DNA of 64,000 bases, from contig NZ_CAIJDE010000036.1 in assembly GCF_903819335.1 (NCBI RefSeq), positions 62,001-126,000 on the forward strand, read 5' to 3'. The stretch comes from Flavobacterium panici. Its GTDB lineage: Bacteria; Bacteroidota; Bacteroidia; Flavobacteriales; Flavobacteriaceae. The notes beneath the pieces were generated by a model, which made no database searches, was not told the DNA's origin, and saw only the letters and a program-made list of their open reading frames with translations. Shown one piece after another: positions 25,415-34,392 of this stretch (position 1 is the stretch's first letter; the number at the start of each line of letters is the position of its first letter). Position numbers and translations under genes: made by a program.

Positions 25415-27754
25415 ATGAATATCAAAAAAATAAAAGCATTACTATTTATACTAATACCCATTTTAGGTTATTCACAAAATAATCCGTTAGAGTTATGGTA
25501 TAAAAAACCAGCCTCTCAATGGGAAGAAACATTACCCTTAGGAAACGGACGTTTAGGAATTATGCCCGACGGCGGCGTTACAACCGAAAAATTGGTTTTA
25601 AATGATATCACCTTATGGAGCGGATCATCACAAGATGCCAACAATTACAAAGCATTTTCATTTCTGCCTCAAATAAGAGAATTGCTTTTAGCAGATAAAA
25701 ATAGGGAAGCCGAGAAATTGATCAATGATAATTTTGTGTGTACAGGTCCGGGATCAGGAAGCGGCGACGGTGCAAATGTACAATTTGGATGTTATCAGGT
25801 TTTAGGAAATATGACCCTGAAATTTGATTACAAAACTAAATCGCAAGCCACAAATTACAGCCGAAGCCTAAACATACAAACCGCAACCTCATCAACACAA
25901 TTTACCATTGACGGAGTTACCTATAAGCGTGAATATTTTGCAGGTTTTGGAGATGATGCCCTTTTTGTAAAACTGACTTCAAGTAAAAAAGGAAAACTAA
26001 ATTTTACCGTACAGTTAGACCGACCAGAACATTTTAAAACGGTAAATGAAAACGGCAATTCTCTTGTTATGGTAGGTCAGCTCAACAATGGAATTGACGG
26101 AAAAGGAATGAAATATAAAGCCAAAGTAAAAGCTAAAGCAACAGACGGAAACGCTTTATATACCAATAATTCAATTGAAATAAAAAATGCAACAGAAGTG
26201 GTGCTTTATATATCTGCAGGAACAGATTTTAAAGATAAAAGTTTTGAAACTTCTGTAGATAAAATTTTAGACGCATCGATGCAGAAAAAATATCAGGATC
26301 AGAAGAAAGTTCACATTCAGAATTATCAGAAATTATTCAATCGTGTGGCTTTAAACTTTGGAAAATCAGACAGAAAAGCATTGCCTACAAATGAACGTCT
26401 GGATGCCTTTTTAAAAGAACCTGATTCAGATACAGAACTTCCGGTTTTGTTTTACCAATACGGACGTTATTTAAGTATCAGCAGCACAAGAGTTGGATTG
26501 CTTCCGCCAAATTTACAAGGATTATGGGCGCATCAGGTTCAGACGCCATGGAACGGAGATTATCATCTTGATGTAAATGTTCAGATGAATCATTGGGCTT
26601 TGGAAACGGGAAATCTTTCCGAATTAAATCTTCCATTAAAAGACTTGGTGAAACAAATGGTTCCTTACGGAGAAAAAACAGCCAAAGCTTATTACAATGC
26701 CGATGGCTGGGTAGCGCACGTTATTACCAATGTCTGGGGATTTACTGAGCCAGGCGAAAGTGCTTCATGGGGAATTGCAAAAGCAGGTTCGGGTTGGTTG
26801 TGCAACAATTTATGGAATCATTATTTGTATACAAACGATAAAAATTATCTTGCCGAAATCTATCCAATTATAAAAGGAGCGGCCCAGTTTTATAACAGCA
26901 TGCTGGTAAAAGATCCGGTAACGGGCTGGCTGGTAACTTCGCCGTCAGTTTCTCCTGAAAATTCATTTTTCTTGCCAAATGGACAAGATGCGCATATTTG
27001 TATGGGACCGACAATTGATAACCAAATTGTTCGTGAATTATTTAATGATGTAATCACGGCCTCTCAAAAACTGGGAATCGATACAGATTTGAGCAATGAT
27101 CTTGAAAAAAGATTAAAATTATTACCGCCGCCAGGAGTTATTAGTCCCGATGGAAGAATTCAGGAATGGCTAAAACCATATAAAGAACCAGATGCACAAC
27201 ATCGCCACATTTCTCATTTATACGGATTATATCCTGCCTCTTTAATAACTCCAGAAAGTACACCGGAACTTGCCGAAGCAGCTAAAAAAACACTTGAAGT
27301 TAGAGGAGATGATGGACCAAGCTGGTCAATTGCTTATAAAATGCTGTTTTGGTCTCGTTTGAAAGACGGAAACAGAGCGTATAAATTATTAAAAACAATT
27401 TTGAGACCAACGCTTGCTACGAATATTAATTATGGAGCAGGGGGAGGAGTTTATCCGAACTTACTTTCGGCTGGGCCGCCATTTCAAATTGATGGCAATT
27501 TTGGAGCCACAGCAGGAATTGGTGAAATGCTGATTCAAAGCCACGCCGGATTTATTGAATTATTACCTGCTATGCCAGATGTTTGGTTAAAGGAAGGTGA
27601 AGTAAAAGGGCTTAAAGCCGAAGGAAATTTTACCATTAATATGAAATGGGAAAAAGGAAAAATCACCAAATATGAAATATTATCTCCTGTGCCAGCAAAA
27701 GTAAAAGTGAAAGTAAATGGAGAATTGAAAGAGATTATTTCTTCCAAACTATAG
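25415..27754 (+). CDS. GH95 alpha-L-fucosidase or alpha-L-galactosidase
   Basis: A 779-residue exported enzyme with a signal peptide ending near LGYSQ. The N-terminal beta domain starts with the family hallmark LELWYKKPASQWEETLPLGN. The (alpha/alpha)6 barrel contains the general-acid region SPSVSPEN with Glu515 and IDGNFGATAG with Asp693. The general-base region, NxN in characterised fucosidases, reads LDVNVQMNHW here (Asp386, Asn388), so the first Asn is replaced by Asp. GH95 enzymes are inverting and remove alpha-1,2-L-fucose or the related L-galactose. The replacement leaves the specificity open. It follows the GH2 gene after a repeat-bearing gap. Confidence 0.85.
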   Translation: MNIKKIKALLFILIPILGYSQNNPLELWYKKPASQWEETLPLGNGRLGIMPDGGVTTEKLVLNDITLWSGSSQDANNYKAFSFLPQIRELLLADKNREAEKLINDNFVCTGPGSGSGDGANVQFGCYQVLGNMTLKFDYKTKSQATNYSRSLNIQTATSSTQFTIDGVTYKREYFAGFGDDALFVKLTSSKKGKLNFTVQLDRPEHFKTVNENGNSLVMVGQLNNGIDGKGMKYKAKVKAKATDGNALYTNNSIEIKNATEVVLYISAGTDFKDKSFETSVDKILDASMQKKYQDQKKVHIQNYQKLFNRVALNFGKSDRKALPTNERLDAFLKEPDSDTELPVLFYQYGRYLSISSTRVGLLPPNLQGLWAHQVQTPWNGDYHLDVNVQMNHWALETGNLSELNLPLKDLVKQMVPYGEKTAKAYYNADGWVAHVITNVWGFTEPGESASWGIAKAGSGWLCNNLWNHYLYTNDKNYLAEIYPIIKGAAQFYNSMLVKDPVTGWLVTSPSVSPENSFFLPNGQDAHICMGPTIDNQIVRELFNDVITASQKLGIDTDLSNDLEKRLKLLPPPGVISPDGRIQEWLKPYKEPDAQHRHISHLYGLYPASLITPESTPELAEAAKKTLEVRGDDGPSWSIAYKMLFWSRLKDGNRAYKLLKTILRPTLATNINYGAGGGVYPNLLSAGPPFQIDGNFGATAGIGEMLIQSHAGFIELLPAMPDVWLKEGEVKGLKAEGNFTINMKWEKGKITKYEILSPVPAKVKVKVNGELKEIISSKL

Positions 27755-27763
27755 AGCATGATT

Positions 27764-27849
27764 CCTGCAAGGTTTTCAAAACCTTGTAGGTATTAAATTG
27801 TAAAAGGAAATAAAAAACTAAACCTACAAGGTTTTGAAAACCTTGCAGG
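27764..27849. repeat. Inverted pair of CCTGCAAGG-family palindromes (copies 2 and 3)
   Basis: Copies at 27764-27790 and 27823-27849 are exact reverse complements of each other, each also an internal near-palindrome. The pair lies immediately downstream of the GH95 stop and could fold as two hairpins or one long one, possibly ending transcription. Confidence 0.8.
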
Positions 27850-27893
27850 ACTCAGAAATATCAATAAAAAGATATTTAAATCAAGTTCTAAAT

Positions 27894-28050
27894 TAATTGC
27901 CTCCAGCTTTAGCTGGAGGTTTAAAAGAGTCTATTAAGCAAAGGGCTTTAGCCAAAACACTATAATTTTGGCTAAAGCCCTATTTGAATCTAACTTCAAT
28001 AACCTCCAGCTAAAGCTGGAGGCAATTAAAAATAAGTTTTGGCTAAAGCC
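27894..28050. repeat. Nested perfect inverted repeats, CCTCCAGC and GGGCTTTAGCC families
   Basis: The outer arms 27894-27919 and 28003-28028 are 26 bases each and exact reverse complements. The inner arms 27943-27957 and 27966-27980 (GGGCTTTAGCCAAAA) are also exact. Each outer arm is itself the palindrome CCTCCAGCTTTAGCTGGAGG or its complement. A further TTTTGGCTAAAGCC copy lies at 28037-28050. The block could extrude as a cruciform. No gene is present. Confidence 0.85.
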
Positions 28051-28081
28051 TTTTTTAAATTAATTCTTCTAGCCTCCAATT

Positions 28082-28225
28082 AAAGCTGAAAGCAATGGTA
28101 AAACTTATACTAAGGCTTTTATTCATCAATCGGATATTGATAATGGTGGAGTTTTAGAATTTAGTATGGGATCAAAATCTAATAAAAAATGGGGAATTAA
28201 ATTAGAGGATAGACCTTTTAATTAG
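28082..28225 (+). pseudogene. Remnant of a GH92 alpha-mannosidase gene (C-terminal end only)
   Basis: The frame from 28097 to the stop at 28225 reads GKTYTKAFIHQSDIDNGG followed by VLEFSMGSKSNKKWG. This pattern (new-substrate loop, then his-x-x-ile, GGxLxFxMGxxPNxxWG) is typical of the last 45 residues of GH92 exo-alpha-mannosidases. No start codon or barrel is left; upstream the frame meets a stop at 28070 within the palindromic repeats. The identification rests on recall of the family ending and was not searched. Confidence 0.7.
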
Positions 28226-28315
28226 ATATTATTGCCCACGGGTTTTGCGGGTTGAATGGATTATCGCAGATTTTAATTTTATTATTGCATGCATTTTTAT
28301 CGCCTTCACGGAGTT

Positions 28316-28407
28316 CCTGCAAGGTTTCCAAAACCTTGTAGGTTTATAATATTCATTTTTTTACGTTTCTAAAATTTATACCTACAAGGTTTTGGAAACC
28401 TTGCAGG
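28316..28407. repeat. Inverted pair of CCTGCAAGG-family palindromes (copies 4 and 5)
   Basis: Copies at 28316-28342 and 28381-28407 are exact reverse complements. Copy 4 is identical to the lone copy at 25253. Confidence 0.8.
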
Positions 28408-28419
28408 ATTAAAACCACA

Positions 28420-28452
28420 AGCCCCGACAGGTTTTTAAAACTTGTCGGGGCT
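28420..28452 (-). terminator. GC-rich hairpin after the DUF5107 gene, possible terminator
   Basis: AGCCCCGACAGG pairs with CTTGTCGGGGCT across a T/A-rich loop. It lies 30 bases downstream of the DUF5107-TPR stop on the minus strand. The T run after it is short, so it may be a repeat rather than a true terminator. Confidence 0.5.
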
Positions 28453-28482
28453 ACTACTTAAACTTAAATGACCAATACTAAC

Positions 28483-31400
28483 TTAAACAAAAACTGATTC
28501 CTCATTTTTCAATAAAGACAAATGTATCGTAACGCCTGAATGGCTTTTTTCTTCTGCAAGAACTGTTTCAAAAGTTTGTTCTACCTCTGCTTTTTTATCG
28601 AGACCCAAAAGTCCTAATCCCTGCATGTATAAACAGTGAATTTTATTTCGTTTGTCTAAATCATCTTCCCAAATCATAAGATCTGGAAGTGAAACTGCAA
28701 AATAATCGATCGTAATAGAATCGTTTACATGTTTGTGTGCATAAGCGACTAATTTCTCAAAACGTTTTCCGGCCTCGGCAGCGTTATTTAATTTTAAGAA
28801 TGCTAAACCTTGATAGAAAATTTTGTCCGGCTGTTGATCGTTATAGAAAATAGCAGCCGTTGGTTCGTCTAATCCCTGAGTTGCTTTTTGCCACCAGTTT
28901 TGAGCTTCTTTCAAATCGTTTTTCTTTTCGTAAGCAACGCCAAGCCAGTAATGAATATCATTTTCCTGTGCGCCCGGAAGTTTTCCTTCGCCTAAATTAT
29001 CAGGATAAATTTGAGCCTGTTCCAAAAGTTCTATCGCTGCGTCATAATTTCCTTGTGAGATTTGCTGTTTTGCAATTTCAGTTAAAGAAATAAGATATTG
29101 GCCGCTTACTTTTCCTTCGCCGCCTTCCCACGGATGGAAAATTCGGTTTTGCAATAAAGTAAGTGCTTTATCATGTTTTCCTAAAAGATTGTATATCGCC
29201 GCTCTTTCTAAATAAACATCATCACGCTGAATTACCAATTCTAAGTGTTTTTCTAAGAAAGCCAATCTGAAAACTAAATCTCTGTTCAAACGTTTGTACA
29301 ATTGATCCAGTTCCATTAGGATTCTGGAATCTTGTAAATCTAATGAGAATGCTTTTTCTAAACTAGAAAGCGCTTTTTCTTCGTTTTCTAATTTATTGTA
29401 ATACGCCAATGATAAATTACGATGCACAGTAGGGAAAGTATTGTCTATCGCAACAGATTGTTCCCAGCAGGAAACAGCATCATCATAAAACTTCGCAGCG
29501 TACCAAAAGTTGCCTAAATAATACAACGCTTTTGCATCTTTGGTTTGTTTGTCAATTACATTTTGAAGTACCAATGCAGCTTCAACCTGATTTGGGAAAC
29601 AATAATCTGGTTTTGCCTCTGAAGCCATTTTGAAACATTTTTCGGCTTGACCGAAATCATTTAATTTTTCATAAAAAGAACCTGCAAAATACCACGCTAT
29701 TGGGTATGTATTTTCATCTTTCAAACCTTCATTTAATAATCTCGTAGCTTCTTCATAAAATCCTGCTGCATTATAATCTAAAGCATATTCGATATACGTA
29801 TGAATGTTGTTTCGGATAAGCGAATTAAAATAGCTGAGGTCTTTTTTATCATTGCTCAAAAGATATTTCTCATAAAGCAATCCAAAATTAAATGAATCGT
29901 TTTCTAAATAAGTATTGGCAAGCTTAAGTGCTTTTTCTTTTTGATTTAATTTTCTAAGAAGTACCACTTTTAAATGCAGTGCTTTATGATCTTCGGTATT
30001 TTTAGAAATCGCTTTTTTAATATGTGTTAGTGCCAAATCGTAATCGCCTTTTAAAGCGTCAAGCTGCGCAACATAAAAATAGCCCTGATTTTGCCAGGCC
30101 GCATTCCATGTTGATTTGTAAAAAGCACTGTAAGCATCTTCATTCTTATTTTGATACTTAAGACATAATCCTAAATTGAAATACGCTTCGCCTTCATAAG
30201 GATTTGGATTTCGCTGTGTCAGTGTTTTTATAGCTGCTCTAAAATAAGGTTCAGCTTCTGCAAACTTTGCTCGGCGTATCAACCACAATCCCATTGCATT
30301 GTTCGAACGAATATCTCCAGAATCACGTTTTATAGCTTCTTCGTAATAGGGAATCGGACTGTAAGTTGCATGTCTGTATTGTTCTAAATGCTGAGCCGTT
30401 AGAAACAATTGTTCATTATTTACAATATCTTCCGGAGCAAGAGCAGGTTTTGCAGCTTCTGGAATTTCATCTTCGTTTTGACCTTCGTAATTCCAATCGA
30501 CTAAAACTTTATTATCAGCATCGGTTACGGCAATTGATAATCCTTCTAAACCAAGATTAAAATCAATTGTTTCTTCAAACGAATTGTATGGCGATGCATC
30601 ATATTGTTTTTGAAATATAACAACATTATTATTCTTTAAAGTAATAGTAGCTTTAGGATAAACGCCCGTTGTATACGCTTTAATGACTAATTTATCATCA
30701 ATGCTCTCTAAATTAACCATCGCATTTTTGGTCGCATTTTTTACAATACCCAAATCTCGATACGGCATAAAATACTGCGTAAAATCCTTTTGTTCGCCCG
30801 GCATAATCCATGTGAAATCCGGCTGATTATCTGTGTAAACACCACACATTAATTCGATATACGGGCCATCTTCATCCGTAAGGTTACGATCCCACGCACG
30901 ACCGAAATCTCCGTGACCCCAAGTCCATTGTTTTTTTCCCGGAGAAACATGATGATTGGCAACGTGAAGTAATCCGCCTTTAGAATCATTTTCGTATCCG
31001 CCCACAAAATTATATTTAGAAGCAATCGCCATATATGACGTTGGAACCGGAATATTTTTATAGCGGGAAATATCAGTTCCCGGCGAATAATCGACTTTAT
31101 AATACGTTCCTTTTGCAATTGGGAAAGAAGAAACATCACGTTTTCCATGATCAAAAACAGCATTTACATCTGGTGGAAAAACCGATTGATAATCGTCATT
31201 TACCTTAACTGCCGGATTTGCCCACCATAAAAACGTCTGCGGAAATGATGTTCTGTTATACAACTGTGCTTTGATTTCCAAATAAGCTTTATCAGGATAT
31301 AATCGGAATCCCGCCATTCCTTTGGTTCTAAACATACGTTCAACTTCGCTGCACCAAACTGTTGCGCTTCCATCTTCGTGTTCTTCAATCGTAAAATCAA

Positions 31401-31791
31401 CAGGATCAAAAGTAGTTGGTCTGTGGTGCTGCGGCCAGTTAAACTCGATTCCGCCAGAAATCCACGGACCAGTAAGTCCAACCAATGCCGGTTTTACAAC
31501 CTGATTATAATACACAAAATGGCGGTTTTTAGTTTTATCGTATGCCATATGAACTCGTCCGCCAAGTTCAGGCAAAATCATTATTTTAATAAATTCATTT
31601 TCAAGATAAACAGCCTGATATTCTTTGTTCGTTTTTTCGTCTGCTATTTTTTCAATAACCGGATATGGGTATACAGATCCGTTACTTCCCTGATACACTC
31701 TTTTCTCAATAAATACAGGATTTTTTTCAGGTTTGCCCACCTCATAAGTTGGCAGGATTATTTTTTCCTTCCAAACATTTACTTTTTGCAT
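28483..31791 (-). CDS. DUF5107 and TPR-repeat cytoplasmic protein
   Basis: A 1102-residue protein with no signal peptide. Residues 1 to about 340 are the DUF5107 domain, a beta-rich region resembling mutarotase-like sandwiches (MILPELGGRVHMAYDKTKNR, GGIEFNWPQHHRPTTFDPVD). After a short beta domain, about residues 460-1080 hold a long run of TPR-like helical repeats (NNAMGLWLIRRAKFAEAEPY, YFNLGLCLKYQNKNEDAYSA). The family is found in sugar loci of several bacterial phyla; its activity is not known to me. It lies 18 bases after a sugar-porter gene, so it likely acts on, or senses, the imported sugar in the cytoplasm. The conserved Glu/His cluster EFNWPQHHRP is a candidate active site. Confidence 0.8.
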   Translation of the reverse strand: MQKVNVWKEKIILPTYEVGKPEKNPVFIEKRVYQGSNGSVYPYPVIEKIADEKTNKEYQAVYLENEFIKIMILPELGGRVHMAYDKTKNRHFVYYNQVVKPALVGLTGPWISGGIEFNWPQHHRPTTFDPVDFTIEEHEDGSATVWCSEVERMFRTKGMAGFRLYPDKAYLEIKAQLYNRTSFPQTFLWWANPAVKVNDDYQSVFPPDVNAVFDHGKRDVSSFPIAKGTYYKVDYSPGTDISRYKNIPVPTSYMAIASKYNFVGGYENDSKGGLLHVANHHVSPGKKQWTWGHGDFGRAWDRNLTDEDGPYIELMCGVYTDNQPDFTWIMPGEQKDFTQYFMPYRDLGIVKNATKNAMVNLESIDDKLVIKAYTTGVYPKATITLKNNNVVIFQKQYDASPYNSFEETIDFNLGLEGLSIAVTDADNKVLVDWNYEGQNEDEIPEAAKPALAPEDIVNNEQLFLTAQHLEQYRHATYSPIPYYEEAIKRDSGDIRSNNAMGLWLIRRAKFAEAEPYFRAAIKTLTQRNPNPYEGEAYFNLGLCLKYQNKNEDAYSAFYKSTWNAAWQNQGYFYVAQLDALKGDYDLALTHIKKAISKNTEDHKALHLKVVLLRKLNQKEKALKLANTYLENDSFNFGLLYEKYLLSNDKKDLSYFNSLIRNNIHTYIEYALDYNAAGFYEEATRLLNEGLKDENTYPIAWYFAGSFYEKLNDFGQAEKCFKMASEAKPDYCFPNQVEAALVLQNVIDKQTKDAKALYYLGNFWYAAKFYDDAVSCWEQSVAIDNTFPTVHRNLSLAYYNKLENEEKALSSLEKAFSLDLQDSRILMELDQLYKRLNRDLVFRLAFLEKHLELVIQRDDVYLERAAIYNLLGKHDKALTLLQNRIFHPWEGGEGKVSGQYLISLTEIAKQQISQGNYDAAIELLEQAQIYPDNLGEGKLPGAQENDIHYWLGVAYEKKNDLKEAQNWWQKATQGLDEPTAAIFYNDQQPDKIFYQGLAFLKLNNAAEAGKRFEKLVAYAHKHVNDSITIDYFAVSLPDLMIWEDDLDKRNKIHCLYMQGLGLLGLDKKAEVEQTFETVLAEEKSHSGVTIHLSLLKNEESVFV

Positions 31792-31809
31792 GATGTAATG
31801 AAATTTAGA

Positions 31810-33219
31810 TTATTGAATATTCTTCGATTGACGATCAGAAACCATTAGTTCCTCAATCTCTTCAAGACTTTTGTTTTTTGTTTCAGGAAGTTTTCTGAAA
31901 ACAAATACAAATCCTAAGGCGCAGATAATACCGTACACCCAGAAAGTTCCTGACGTGCCCAGGTATTCGTTAAAAATTGGAAATGTTTGCACCAATAATG
32001 CAGAAGCAATCCAAAGCGCAAATGTGGCAATAGACATCGCAACGCCTCTGATTCGGTTAGGGAAAATTTCAGATAAAATAACCCAGGTAATTGGTGCGAG
32101 AGACATTGCGTAAATTGCAATAGCTAATAATACCAGTAATAATAAAGGAAAACCGGTAACATTGGTATAATAAAAATAGCCCAATAAAGCATAAATTATC
32201 GCCAATGCAGCAGAGCCAAAAAGCATTAATTTTTTACGTCCAATTTTATCTACAGTTCCCATAGCAACCAAAGTAAAAACTAAGTTGATGCTTCCGGTAA
32301 TCACGATATTCATAAACAAATCGTTGATGCTGTAACCAGCAGAAACAAAGATTTCCTGAGCGTAATTAAAAATAATATTAATACCGCACCATTGCTGAAA
32401 AGCCGCCAGAACAATACCAATTGTCAATATAGGTAAAGCCTTTTTGTCCAGCAGCATTTTGAAATCTGTTTTCTCCGTTTCGTCTGTAAAAGTTTCTTTT
32501 ATTTTTGTGATAGCTTCTTTTCCATAAGCTAATCCGCCAATTTTGGTAAGCGTTGCTTCTGCTGTGTCGTTTTTTCCTTTCTTAGCCAGATATCTAGGGC
32601 TTTCGGGAATTAAAAACATTAAAAGAAAGAATAAAATTGCCGGAAAAAATCCTGCCCAAAACATCCATCTCCAGCCCGTTTGCCCGTTCCATGAAGCCAA
32701 AATTTGAGCGTGTGTATAACCTGCAGGAATAACTTCTGTAATCAGCATATTGGTTATTTGTGCTGCCAGAATTCCTATAACTACAGTAAGCTGGTTTATT
32801 GACACAAAAAGTCCCCGGGTTTCCTGAGGTGCAATTTCTGCGATATATAAAGGCGATATTGTAGAAGCAATCCCAATTCCGATTCCTCCAATAATTCGCC
32901 AGATAATAAATATGGTAAAAGTTTCTGAAGCTCCCGTACCAATGGCACATAAGGAGAATAATACGGCTGCAACAATTAACATAGGACGTCTTCCGTAAGT
33001 GTCTGCCAGTTTTCCGGCAACTGCTGCACCTGCGACACAGCCAACAAGGGCACTGCTCATTGCCCAGCCCTGAAGAGCCGGAGAATCTGAAATGCCAAAA
33101 TAAATTTCGTAAAATGGTTTTGCACCACCTATTACAACCCAGTCGTAGCCAAAGAGTAAACCACCCAATGCTGCAACAAGGCTAATCGATAGTAAAAAGG
33201 TATAATTGTAATTTTTCAT
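31810..33219 (-). CDS. Sugar porter MFS transporter (XylE/AraE/GalP type)
   Basis: A 469-residue inner membrane protein with 12 predicted helices. Sugar porter signatures are present: GGLLFGYDWVVIGGA in helix 1, ADTYGRRPM between helices 2 and 3, RIIGGIGIGIAS, PESPRYLAKKGK before the central loop, FQQWCGINIIFNYA in helix 7, VDKIGRKKL and PETKNKSLEEIEE at the C-terminus. Members import hexoses or pentoses by proton symport. First gene of a two-gene operon with the DUF5107 protein, and divergent context with galactose mutarotase suggests galactose or a related hexose. No PUL operator was found before it, so the AraC neighbour may regulate it. Confidence 0.9.
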   Translation of the reverse strand: MKNYNYTFLLSISLVAALGGLLFGYDWVVIGGAKPFYEIYFGISDSPALQGWAMSSALVGCVAGAAVAGKLADTYGRRPMLIVAAVLFSLCAIGTGASETFTIFIIWRIIGGIGIGIASTISPLYIAEIAPQETRGLFVSINQLTVVIGILAAQITNMLITEVIPAGYTHAQILASWNGQTGWRWMFWAGFFPAILFFLLMFLIPESPRYLAKKGKNDTAEATLTKIGGLAYGKEAITKIKETFTDETEKTDFKMLLDKKALPILTIGIVLAAFQQWCGINIIFNYAQEIFVSAGYSINDLFMNIVITGSINLVFTLVAMGTVDKIGRKKLMLFGSAALAIIYALLGYFYYTNVTGFPLLLLVLLAIAIYAMSLAPITWVILSEIFPNRIRGVAMSIATFALWIASALLVQTFPIFNEYLGTSGTFWVYGIICALGFVFVFRKLPETKNKSLEEIEELMVSDRQSKNIQ

Positions 33220-33347
33220 AAAAAGGGTTTAATAGCTTTTGTAAAATTAGCGGAATAGAAACCTTTGATTTATGGATATTTTTTTTGAATAGATGGATTA
33301 TAATCTGATTTTTTGATGCGCTGTATTAAAATACGAAAACCATTGCG

Positions 33348-34277
33348 TTACTGTTTGTATTCTGTGCGATATTGTATAGGCGAAGTGCTCATTATTTTTT
33401 TAAACAAACGGGAGAAATACAACGGATCATTAAAGCCCAGATTAAAACTGATTTCTTTTATGCTCATAGTAGTAAAACTGAGATACTGACAGGCTTTTTG
33501 CATTTTTAAATAGTTGAAATAATGTATGGGAGAATATCCTGTCTGCTTCTTGAATAAGGTAAAAAAATGGGATGACGAATAATTAAAATAAGCAGCAACA
33601 TCATTGATTTTTAACGAAAGATCCAGATGTTTTTTCATGTAGTCAATTGCGGATTCAATAGTATTATCCTCTGAAAATTTTCGGTTCTTTTGAATGAAAA
33701 ATTTCTCATATAAAAAAGCATTCAGCAATTGCCATAATGAAAGATTGGCAAATTCGAGATTACTCGCACTGTAACCGTCTTCCATGACATCGAGTATGTT
33801 TTCAAAAAGTTCAATTCGTCTTTCTTCGAGCGAAAGCTGCGGTGCTGAATCCGGAAACTCCGTTATGAATTTGTCATAAAAATGAGGTGCCTGCGGTCCC
33901 GTAAAATGAATCCAGAAAATACTCCACGGGTTTTGTTTTAAAGCATAATAATCGTGCGCAACTTCGGGAGGTATAATATAAAAGGTATTCGCTTTGAGCG
34001 TTATGGTTTTGTTTTCTTTGCTAATAATGCCTTCACCTTTATAACAATATATCAGGATGTATTGCTTACTTCCGTGTTTTCGTTTCATGGAATGATGACT
34101 TGCATTGGGAAAAACTCCAATATCTGTAAAATACAAACTCGCAATAAGAGGATTCTTTTTGATGTTTGAAAGAATGTTTTTAGGAATCACTATCATGCGC
34201 TGCCCTAAGAAACCTTCTTTAACTTTTGTTTTTTCTTTTTGGGATGAATTTTTCATTTTTCGGATTGTCTTTTCCAA
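33348..34277 (-). CDS. AraC-family regulator with N-terminal cupin domain
   Basis: A 309-residue protein. Residues about 50-180 form an AraC-type sugar-sensing cupin (YILIYCYKGEGIISKENK, FYIIPPEVAHDYYALKQNPW). Residues about 205-305 contain two helix-turn-helix motifs (LKINDVAAYFNYSSSHFFTL; EISFNLGFNDPLYFSRLFKK). Such proteins are usually sugar-responsive activators. It is divergent from galactose mutarotase and lies upstream of the transporter operon on the same strand, so those units are its likely targets. A second start seven codons in is equally possible. Confidence 0.85.
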   Translation of the reverse strand: MEKTIRKMKNSSQKEKTKVKEGFLGQRMIVIPKNILSNIKKNPLIASLYFTDIGVFPNASHHSMKRKHGSKQYILIYCYKGEGIISKENKTITLKANTFYIIPPEVAHDYYALKQNPWSIFWIHFTGPQAPHFYDKFITEFPDSAPQLSLEERRIELFENILDVMEDGYSASNLEFANLSLWQLLNAFLYEKFFIQKNRKFSEDNTIESAIDYMKKHLDLSLKINDVAAYFNYSSSHFFTLFKKQTGYSPIHYFNYLKMQKACQYLSFTTMSIKEISFNLGFNDPLYFSRLFKKIMSTSPIQYRTEYKQ

Positions 34278-34317
34278 ATATCGTAATTTAATCCATGCTT
34301 TTAAAAAAAATGTCCAT

Positions 34318-34346
34318 TTTGAGACGAATAATCAAAAGTACATTTG
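34318..34346 (+). promoter_or_regulatory. Predicted promoter of galactose mutarotase
   Basis: TTTG at 34318-34321 and TACATTTG at 34339-34346, spacing 17, match the Bacteroidota consensus. Its -7 overlaps the -7 of the divergent AraC gene by two bases. Confidence 0.65.
34333..34340 (-). promoter_or_regulatory. Predicted -7 element of the AraC gene
   Basis: TACTTTTG on the minus strand fits TAnnTTTG and overlaps the mutarotase -7. The two promoters would compete for polymerase. Confidence 0.45.
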
Positions 34347-34392
34347 AAACACTATTATAACCTTAGTGTTTTCAATCTTTTTTTAAAACAAT

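Noticed and set aside
28420..28452. Strong intrinsic terminator for the DUF5107 gene
   Set aside because: The hairpin is strong but the T run is short, and it resembles repeats in the same gap, so it is kept only as a possible terminator.
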